A DNA stretch of 12,721 nt, from NCBI GenBank assembly GCA_022508635.1, contig JAFLUV010000054.1:1-12721 (forward strand), read 5' to 3'. The notes below the pieces were generated by a model. It had not been told where the DNA came from and made no database searches. It saw only the letters and a program-made list of their open reading frames with translations. Source of the stretch: Prevotellaceae bacterium. Its GTDB lineage: Bacteria > Bacteroidota > Bacteroidia > Bacteroidales > Bacteroidaceae. The position numbers were made by a program, and so were the translations under genes. Positions 7,126-12,721 of the stretch are shown here, piece by piece; positions within the stretch are counted from its first letter, which is position 1; the number at the start of each line of letters is the position of its first letter.

Positions 7126-8333
7126 GTAGTACCATCTTTCCTTTTAGTCGTCCGCTCTATGTAATGGCAAAGCCTATTGGACCGCGATGTAATTTACGGT
7201 GTCAGTACTGCTACTATTTGGAGAAGCAACATTTGTCTGCTCGTCAGCAAGAAGGGATGACCGACAAACTTTTGGAATTGTACATTCGCGACTACATCCA
7301 ACTGCAACAGACGCCAGATGTACTCTTCACTTGGCACGGGGGCGAACCCATGCTAAAACCGCTTAGCTTTTACAAGCAGGCAGTGCGTCTGCAACAATAT
7401 TATGGGCGAGGCAAACGTATAAGCAACAGTATCCAGACCAATGGACTTTTCCTTACGCCAGAATGGTGCCAATTCCTTCACGACGAAGGCTGGCTCGTGG
7501 GTATCAGCATTGACGGAACACAGGAACAGCACGATGCTTATCGTCTTGATGCACAAGGGAAAGGAACATGGGAAAGAGTAATGAACGGCATCCAACTCTT
7601 GAATGAATACAACGTAGAGTGGAATGCTATGGCAACTGCTAACCATTTCAATGCAGAAGATCCTCTTGCCTTCTACCATTTTTTTCGCGACGAACTGCAT
7701 TGCAAGTATCTACAAATAAGTCCTGTTGTTGAACGTATTCATCAGCATAGTGATGGCAGACATCTTGCTCATCTTTTCGATGAGGATAGTCCTGTTGCAC
7801 CTTTTAGCATTCGCCCTGAAGAATGGGGGCATTTTATGTGTACAATTTTTGACGAGTGGGTACACCACGATGTGGGCGAGATTTTTGTACAGCTTTTTGA
7901 TGCTACCCTTGCTGGATGGATGGGGGTTGAACCCGGCATTTGCATCTATGCTGAAGAGTGCGGACATGCGGTCGTCATGGAGCAGAACGGCGACGTGTAT
8001 TCCTGTGATCACTTCGTCTTCCCACAATATAAATTAGGTAACATCCGTACGAATGGCTTGCCGCAAATGCTTTATGGTACTAAGCAGAATAGTTTTAGCC
8101 GTTTGAAGAAGAAAGCCCTTCCCCGTCAATGTCGTCAATGCGAGTGGCTCAAAGCCTGTCATGGTGAATGTCCTCGTTTGCGGTTCCTCCATACTGCCGA
8201 CGGTGAGCCAGGTCTTAACTATCTATGTGCTGGTTACCGCATCTATTTCCAACATGTAGCTCCCTACATGGATTTCATGCGACAGGAACTCCTTGCGGGA
8301 AGACCTGCAAGTGGTGTAATGCATTTCTTCTGA
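7122..8333 (+). CDS. chuR: Anaerobic sulfatase-maturating radical SAM enzyme (anSME, ChuR-like)
   Basis: The enzyme converts a cysteine or serine in sulfatases to the catalytic formylglycine, in the cytoplasm and without oxygen. The radical-SAM cluster is CX3CX2C at C23, C27 and C30 (PRCNLRCQYCYYLEK). TWHGGEPM and SIDG follow. The SPASM region has NGDVYSCDHF, with C295 and D296 (the catalytic-base position in known anSMEs), and a CX2CX5CX3C set in the CRQCEWLKACHGECPR segment plus a later CAGY. The whole resembles the Bacteroides ChuR protein as I recall it. I start at the ATG at 7122, not the upstream in-frame ATG at 7074, because the latter lies inside the permease gene and adds 16 unrelated residues. 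The chosen ATG overlaps the permease stop as ATGA. The product is then 403 residues, normal for the family. No sulfatase is encoded here, so its clients are elsewhere. Confidence 0.94.
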   Translation: MSSTIFPFSRPLYVMAKPIGPRCNLRCQYCYYLEKQHLSARQQEGMTDKLLELYIRDYIQLQQTPDVLFTWHGGEPMLKPLSFYKQAVRLQQYYGRGKRISNSIQTNGLFLTPEWCQFLHDEGWLVGISIDGTQEQHDAYRLDAQGKGTWERVMNGIQLLNEYNVEWNAMATANHFNAEDPLAFYHFFRDELHCKYLQISPVVERIHQHSDGRHLAHLFDEDSPVAPFSIRPEEWGHFMCTIFDEWVHHDVGEIFVQLFDATLAGWMGVEPGICIYAEECGHAVVMEQNGDVYSCDHFVFPQYKLGNIRTNGLPQMLYGTKQNSFSRLKKKALPRQCRQCEWLKACHGECPRLRFLHTADGEPGLNYLCAGYRIYFQHVAPYMDFMRQELLAGRPASGVMHFF

Positions 8334-8352
8334 CATTTCTTTATCATTAAAC

Positions 8353-8383
8353 TTGTAGTTCTCAATAAAAAAGTGTACTTTTA
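8353..8383 (+). promoter_or_regulatory. Probable promoter of the AraC-family gene, with small dyad over the -7 box
   Basis: In the 83-base gap after the sulfatase maturase, TACTTTTA (8376-8383) resembles TAnnTTTG with the last base changed. A TTG at 8353-8355 lies 20 bases upstream, the same spacing as the promoter at 4074-4104. GTGTA (8373-8377) and TACAC (8382-8386) form a 5-bp dyad overlapping the -7 box. The leader to the ATG at 8417 would be about 28 bases. Confidence 0.45.
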
Positions 8384-8416
8384 CACCGCAAAAAGAAGAA
8401 AACACATCTCATTACC

Positions 8417-9295
8417 ATGACAGACAAAGTGATTACTGAGGTTACGCCACTTGGTGAGAAGGATTGCTTCCTAATGGTGGATCGAGACAAGGAAGCCTTC
8501 ACCTATCCCTTGCACAAGCATGAGGAAATGGAGCTGAATTTTGTAGAGCACTGCGATGGAGCGCGTCGTATCGTTGGTGACAGTATCGAGGTACTCGGTA
8601 AGTATGATCTGGTCCTTCTTGGCAGCGGGCTGGAACACACATGGGATCAGTATGATTGCCAGAGTCATTCTATTCACGAAATAACAATACAGTTCCCGCC
8701 CGATTTGCTTGGCGAGCAATTCTTGCAGAAGAACCAGCTCAGTAGTTTGCGTGCCCTTTTCGAGAACGCCAAACGCGGCATCGCTTTTGAATTGCCTGCT
8801 ATCATGGAGCTTTATGGCAAGATAACAGGTATTACATCGGCACAGCCGGGTTTCTATCGCATGCTTTCCTTGTTGGAGATTCTCTACGAACTCTCGCTTC
8901 AAGACTGTACCCATTTGCTGGCAAGCAAGACGTTTGCCAATGTAAAAAATGCCCCAGAGAGCCGTCGTGTCCGTAATGTAGAAGAATATATCGACCAGAA
9001 TTTCCAACAAGAGATACGTCTTAAGACGCTTTCAGACATAGCAGGCATGACGCCGGCAGCTTTCAGTCGCTTTTTCCGCACGCGCACAGGCAAGACGGTA
9101 TCAGACTATTTGATAGACATCCGACTTGGTTATGCGGCACGCCTTTTGGTAGATACCAATACAAATGTAGCAGAGATATGCTACAATTGTGGCTTCAACA
9201 ATATCAGCAACTTCAACCGCATTTTCAAGAAGAAGAAAGGCTGCTCGCCGACAGCTTTCCGCGATAACTACCATAAGAGCAAGATTATTATCTGA
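8417..9295 (+). CDS. AraC/XylS-family transcription regulator with cupin sensor domain
   Basis: This 292-residue protein has two parts. Residues about 10-110 form an AraC-type cupin sensor, with PLHKHEEMELNFV and GKYDLVLLGSGLEHTW marking the barrel. Residues about 185-285 carry the double helix-turn-helix: the first is LKTLSDIAGMTPAAFSRFF, the second VAEICYNCGFNNISNFNRIF, ending with the family GCSPTAFR motif. Such proteins bind a small ligand, often a sugar, and activate nearby catabolic genes. It has its own probable promoter and lies 52 bases before the GH5 gene on the same strand, so control of mannan or mannose genes is plausible (inference). It is a soluble one-component regulator, unlike the membrane-spanning hybrid two-component systems that drive many Bacteroidales polysaccharide loci. 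The ligand is unknown. Confidence 0.92.
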   Translation: MTDKVITEVTPLGEKDCFLMVDRDKEAFTYPLHKHEEMELNFVEHCDGARRIVGDSIEVLGKYDLVLLGSGLEHTWDQYDCQSHSIHEITIQFPPDLLGEQFLQKNQLSSLRALFENAKRGIAFELPAIMELYGKITGITSAQPGFYRMLSLLEILYELSLQDCTHLLASKTFANVKNAPESRRVRNVEEYIDQNFQQEIRLKTLSDIAGMTPAAFSRFFRTRTGKTVSDYLIDIRLGYAARLLVDTNTNVAEICYNCGFNNISNFNRIFKKKKGCSPTAFRDNYHKSKIII

Positions 9296-9347
9296 CTTTT
9301 TCCATTTCCTGAGAACGATCTTGATGTAAAATGAACGGCTTCAAATA

Positions 9348-10703
9348 ATGATGAAACATTTCGCCAATATCCTCGTTATACTTGCTTTGGCAAGCTTCTA
9401 TGCATGCCAAAGTGATAAAGTAAAGAGTTCGGAGTTCGTAACGACACACAACGGAAAGTTTTATCGCGGAACAGAAGAATACAAATTCATTGGCACTAAT
9501 TTTTGGTTCGGTGCCGTGCTAGCTTCCGAAGGTCAGGGGGGCAATCGGGAACGCCTCCAGAAAGAACTTGACTTGATGCAGGAAGTAGGTATCAGCAACG
9601 TTCGTGTCCTGGTAGGTGGCGAAGGTCCCGACACGGTGCCCTCGCACGTCCTCCCCATTTTGCAACCAGAGCCAGGCATTTATAATGACACCATTCTGCG
9701 CGGTCTTGACTACCTCATAGCAGAACTTGAAAAGCGTAACATGACGGCAGTACTCTTCCTTAACAATGCTTGGGAGTGGAGCGGAGGATATGGTGCTTAC
9801 CTCGAATGGGCAGGTTGTGGCCCAGTGCCTGACTGGTCGGACTGGAGTACAGCCGAACGCTATCACAGCCAGTTCGTACAGAATGATAGTGCCAAGGCAA
9901 TGGCAGAAAATCATGTCAGTTTCATTGTTTCGCGTGTGAACACTGTCACTGGTCAGCCTTATACTGAATCGCCTGCCATTATGGCTTGGGAACTTGCCAA
10001 CGAGCCTCGTGCCTTTGCACGTGATTCTGTGACAAAAGCCTGCTTTGCCCAGTGGATTGAATCGCAGGCAAAGCTCATCAAGAGCCTCGATAGCAACCAT
10101 CTCGTTACAACGGGAAGCGAAGGCATCGTAGGCTGTGAAGAAGACCCCGACTTGTTCCGACAAATTCATGCCTTCCCTGAGATAGACTATGTCTGCATAC
10201 ATATTTGGCCCTACAATTGGCACTGGATCGGTCCGGCAAGCGGTCCGCTTGAGATAGGCTTGGAGAAAAATGGAGAGAAGTCTCCGATAGACAGTGTGGC
10301 AAATGCTGCTAAGAAGACCCGTGCTTATATCGATGCTTGCTGGAATGCTGTGAAAGATCTAAAAAAGCCGATGGTATTGGAGGAGTTCGGATATCCCCGC
10401 GATGGTTATCTCATTGAGCCGGGTTCACCGACAATAGGGCGCGATGTGTATTATGCTTACGTTTTAGGTCTACTTCAGAAGTCCATAGGAGGAACGCTTT
10501 CCGGCTGTTGTTTCTGGGCATGGGGCGGTTATGCTCAGCCTAAACACCGTCGCTGGCAACGCTGGGACGACTATGTAGGCGACCCGGCACAAGAAGAGCA
10601 GGGGCTCAATGCAGTCTTTGCCTGCGACACGACAACGCTCAAAGTCATCCGTTATGCGGCAGAGAACATCGTCGCTGCCTCTCACGTAAAAGAAGAATAC
10701 TAA
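9348..10703 (+). CDS. Lipoprotein glycoside hydrolase family 5, endo-beta-1,4-mannanase-like (GH5_7)
   Basis: The 451-residue product begins with a lipoprotein-type signal (hydrophobic 5-19, then C20 after SFYA), so it is expected to be lipid-anchored in the envelope. The catalytic domain spans about 30-445. The acid/base is E219 in AWELANEP and the nucleophile is E346 in VLEEFGYP. Conserved aromatics include FLNNAWEWSGG (137-147) and HIWPYNWHWIG (285-295). The WELANEPR form and overall layout fit the mannanase subfamily GH5_7, which cuts internal beta-1,4 bonds in mannan, glucomannan or galactomannan. The acidic run often seen right after the lipid cysteine of surface-exposed Bacteroidetes lipoproteins is absent (QSDK only), so surface display is uncertain. 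The start could be either of two adjacent ATGs (9348 or 9351). The AraC gene is directly upstream. The GH5 call is firm; mannan specificity is likely, not proven. Confidence 0.9.
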   Translation: MMKHFANILVILALASFYACQSDKVKSSEFVTTHNGKFYRGTEEYKFIGTNFWFGAVLASEGQGGNRERLQKELDLMQEVGISNVRVLVGGEGPDTVPSHVLPILQPEPGIYNDTILRGLDYLIAELEKRNMTAVLFLNNAWEWSGGYGAYLEWAGCGPVPDWSDWSTAERYHSQFVQNDSAKAMAENHVSFIVSRVNTVTGQPYTESPAIMAWELANEPRAFARDSVTKACFAQWIESQAKLIKSLDSNHLVTTGSEGIVGCEEDPDLFRQIHAFPEIDYVCIHIWPYNWHWIGPASGPLEIGLEKNGEKSPIDSVANAAKKTRAYIDACWNAVKDLKKPMVLEEFGYPRDGYLIEPGSPTIGRDVYYAYVLGLLQKSIGGTLSGCCFWAWGGYAQPKHRRWQRWDDYVGDPAQEEQGLNAVFACDTTTLKVIRYAAENIVAASHVKEEY

Positions 10704-10724
10704 CTAAACTAAATTAATGGCATT

Positions 10725-12113
10725 ATGCTTTTTGATAAAACTACATACATTGAGCGGCGAAGGCTGCTTAAAAAACGGATAGGTTCAGGCATTATCTTGC
10801 TCATGGGCAATAATGATTCGCCTACCAATTATCCCAACAACGCTTATCGTTTCCGTCAAGACAGTTCGTTCCTCTATTTTTTCGGACTGCATCGTGAAGG
10901 GCTTGCAGGTATCATTGACGTAGACAACGACCAGGAGTATCTTGTTGGCAACGACATTGACATTGACGACATTGTCTGGTTCGGCAGTGTCGACAGTGTA
11001 GCAGACATGGCAGCGGAGACTGGCGTGGCACATTCCATGACAATGACGGCATTGTCGGATTTCATTAAGAAAGCCAAAGCCAGTGGTCAGCGTATTCACT
11101 TCCTGCCACCTTACCGCCACGACACGATGATTCAGCTTATGGATATGCTGGACATCCATCCCTCCAAGCAGAGGGAAGCCGCCAGTGTGGAGCTCATCAA
11201 AGCCGTCGTCGACCAGCGTTCCGTAAAAAGCGCAGGCGAGATTGCAGAAATAGAGCGTGCTTGTGCCATCGGTTATGAGATGCACACTACGGCGATGCGC
11301 ATGTGCCGCGAGGGTGTGACAGAGCAAGAGATAGCAGGCACGATAAGCGGCATTGCCAGTAGTCGTGGCTGTATGGTCAGCTTCCCCAGCATCGTTACGA
11401 TGCACGGCGAGATTATGCACGGCTATCCTAGCCCTCGCCCTCTTGAGGCAGGACGACTGTTCCTGTGTGATGCCGGAGCAGAGACCAATGAGAACTATTG
11501 TAGCGACAATACCCGAACGACACCTATCAGCGGACAGTTCACCCAGCGTCAGCGTGAGATTTACAGCATCGTAGAAGATTGTCACGACTATGCCCTGACG
11601 CTTGCTGCCCCTGGCGTGAAGTGGTGGGACGTACACTTCGGTGTCTGCCGCCTTATGACAGAACGCCTTAAGGAACTCGGATTGATGAAGGGTGACACGG
11701 AGGAGGCTGTCCGTGCCGGTGCTCATGCCATGTTTATGCCACACGGCTTGGGGCACATGATGGGCATGGACGTTCACGATATGGAAGGCCTCGGTCAGAC
11801 CTACGTGGGTTTCGATGATGAGGTTCGGCCTAACTTGGAACAGTTCGGCACCAATTGCCTGCGCATGGGACGCCGCCTTCAGGAGGGCTTTGTCGTCACA
11901 GACGAGCCCGGCATTTATTTCATTCCGGCGCTCATTGACGAATGGCGCAGCACGGGACACTGCGCACAATTTCTCAATTTCGACAAGCTTGAGACTTACA
12001 AGGACTTCGGCGGCATACGCATCGAGGACGATATTCTCATCACTGCCGACGGCTGTCGCTATTTAGGAGAAAAGAGAATCCCCTACCATCTTAACGATAT
12101 ACAAAACTACTAA
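10725..12113 (+). CDS. pepP: Xaa-Pro aminopeptidase (M24B, aminopeptidase P)
   Basis: The 462-residue enzyme removes the N-terminal residue from peptides whose second residue is proline. The N-terminal creatinase-like domain covers about 1-165. The C-terminal pita-bread domain has the five expected dinuclear-metal ligands: D249 (LFLCDAG), D261 (YCSDNTRT), H344 (PHGLGHMMGMDVHD), E394 (TDEPGIYF) and E434 (IRIEDDI). Length is typical. There is no signal peptide, so it should act in the cytoplasm on imported peptides. It lies 21 bases after the GH5 gene and 14 bases before the second C1B peptidase, so co-transcription is likely. A combined role with that peptidase in peptide use is easier to explain than one with the mannanase. 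An overlapping ATG at 10717 is in a different frame. Confidence 0.95.
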   Translation: MLFDKTTYIERRRLLKKRIGSGIILLMGNNDSPTNYPNNAYRFRQDSSFLYFFGLHREGLAGIIDVDNDQEYLVGNDIDIDDIVWFGSVDSVADMAAETGVAHSMTMTALSDFIKKAKASGQRIHFLPPYRHDTMIQLMDMLDIHPSKQREAASVELIKAVVDQRSVKSAGEIAEIERACAIGYEMHTTAMRMCREGVTEQEIAGTISGIASSRGCMVSFPSIVTMHGEIMHGYPSPRPLEAGRLFLCDAGAETNENYCSDNTRTTPISGQFTQRQREIYSIVEDCHDYALTLAAPGVKWWDVHFGVCRLMTERLKELGLMKGDTEEAVRAGAHAMFMPHGLGHMMGMDVHDMEGLGQTYVGFDDEVRPNLEQFGTNCLRMGRRLQEGFVVTDEPGIYFIPALIDEWRSTGHCAQFLNFDKLETYKDFGGIRIEDDILITADGCRYLGEKRIPYHLNDIQNY

Positions 12114-12127
12114 ATCTTTATTATTAA

Positions 12128-12721
12128 ATGAACAAATTAATCGCATTTGCAGCAGCAACCCTGCTCATAACACCTGCTTTTGCAGAGGACGGGAAGAAAG
12201 AAGCTACGGAGGATACCCTCACTTTCACCACCATCATTGAAAACCCTGTTACCAGCATCAAGAACCAGAACAGCAGTGGCACCTGCTGGAGCTATTCTTC
12301 GCTGGCATTCTTGGAGAGTGAGGCTATCAAGAAGCATCCGGAGATGAAAGACGATCTTGACCTTTGTGAGTCTTTCCTGATTAGCAAGACTTACGTCGAC
12401 CGTGCCGACAAACACGTTCGTACTCACGGCGATGCCAGCTTCAGCCAGGGCGGTTCGTTCGAGGATGCCCTTTACTGTATGGAACACTATGGTCTTGTCC
12501 CCGAGGGGCTGATGCCTTATCCCATCACTGGCTATGGCGACTCTCTCTTCAATTTCAGTCAGTTCTTTCCGCCGATGGAGGCTTACCTGAAATCCATTGC
12601 TACGTCGGGTGCCAAGAAAATCTATCCGAAGGCGTGGAAGGAAGCACATCAGGCAATGCTCGACAGCTACTTCGGCAAATGCCCGACCGAGTTCGAGTAT
12701 AAGGGCAAGAAGTATACGCCG
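12128..12721 (+). CDS. Second exported C1B-family cysteine peptidase, 5' part only
   Basis: A frame of 198 codons runs from the ATG at 12128 to the right edge without a stop. It opens with a clear signal peptide (MNKLIAFAAATLLITPAFA, cut probably after A19), predicting a periplasmic protein. The active-site segment KNQNSSGTCWSY gives oxyanion Q47 and nucleophile C53; the His and Asn would lie beyond the window. It shares the PepC/bleomycin-hydrolase pattern with the protein at 4138-5505, including a later stretch with EGLMPYP near 128-134 and a C-terminal EYKGKKYTP like the KEKTYTPQDF of the other. Its N-terminal spacer before the active site is about 35 residues shorter. The gap to the aminopeptidase P gene is 14 bases, so the two are probably co-transcribed. 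The family is confident; full length and intactness cannot be seen. Confidence 0.9.
   Translation, partial: MNKLIAFAAATLLITPAFAEDGKKEATEDTLTFTTIIENPVTSIKNQNSSGTCWSYSSLAFLESEAIKKHPEMKDDLDLCESFLISKTYVDRADKHVRTHGDASFSQGGSFEDALYCMEHYGLVPEGLMPYPITGYGDSLFNFSQFFPPMEAYLKSIATSGAKKIYPKAWKEAHQAMLDSYFGKCPTEFEYKGKKYTP

Noticed and set aside
8334..8416. Possible terminator after the sulfatase maturase.
   Set aside because: The only dyad (8373-8386) has a 5-bp stem and is followed by CGCAAAAAG rather than T residues. It fits better as part of the AraC promoter.
9296..9347. Separate promoter for the GH5 gene.
   Set aside because: I find no TAnnTTTG element with a spaced TTG in this 52-base gap. The gene may be read from the AraC promoter, or from an activator-dependent site that I cannot recognise.
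10785..11969. A 394-codon open frame on the minus strand.
   Set aside because: It lies entirely opposite aminopeptidase P, which has all five metal ligands in the plus frame. The antisense product is rich in His, Cys and Ala with no recognisable motif, as expected of a mirror frame.

Overview
The window looks like a chromosomal segment from a gut-type Bacteroidales (Prevotella/Bacteroides relative). The reasons are Bacteroidetes promoter elements (TAnnTTTG -7 boxes), little sign of Shine-Dalgarno sequences, a long-form mannose-6-phosphate isomerase, an AraC-type regulator next to a lipoprotein GH5 enzyme, and a ChuR-like anaerobic sulfatase-maturating enzyme. It is densely coded: no gene-free stretch exceeds about 140 bases, and I see no tRNA, rRNA, CRISPR, transposase or phage gene.

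Layout. (1) Minus strand, 3999 down to 1: an apparent operon of manA-type phosphomannose isomerase, ROK-family sugar kinase and an MFS hexose transporter that runs off the left edge. Kinase and transporter are 1 base apart. A REP-like nested inverted repeat sits in the 99-base gap before the kinase. (2) A divergent promoter region at about 4070-4110, built on a 13+13 base dyad that contains a -7 element for each direction. (3) Plus strand: an exported C1B cysteine peptidase (4138-5505), then a short hairpin, then rbfA, a LolC/E-type permease and an anaerobic sulfatase maturase joined by two 4-base stop/start overlaps (GTGA and ATGA). (4) Plus strand: an AraC-family regulator, a lipoprotein GH5 endo-mannanase-like enzyme, a Xaa-Pro aminopeptidase and the first 198 codons of a second exported C1B peptidase cut by the right edge.

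How the genes may work together (inference). The GH5 lipoprotein would cut beta-mannan outside or in the periplasm. The MFS carrier would import mannose, the ROK kinase would make mannose-6-phosphate, and ManA would convert it to fructose-6-phosphate. The AraC protein could be the sensor. The two exported cysteine peptidases and the proline-specific aminopeptidase suggest peptide trimming in the periplasm and cytoplasm. RbfA, the permease and the sulfatase maturase have unrelated jobs but appear to share a transcript.

I see no clearly new multi-gene system. The most unusual points are the ROK kinase without the family zinc motif, the dyad-symmetric divergent promoter, the extra N-terminal domain on ManA, and the tight coupling of rbfA to unrelated membrane and radical-SAM genes.
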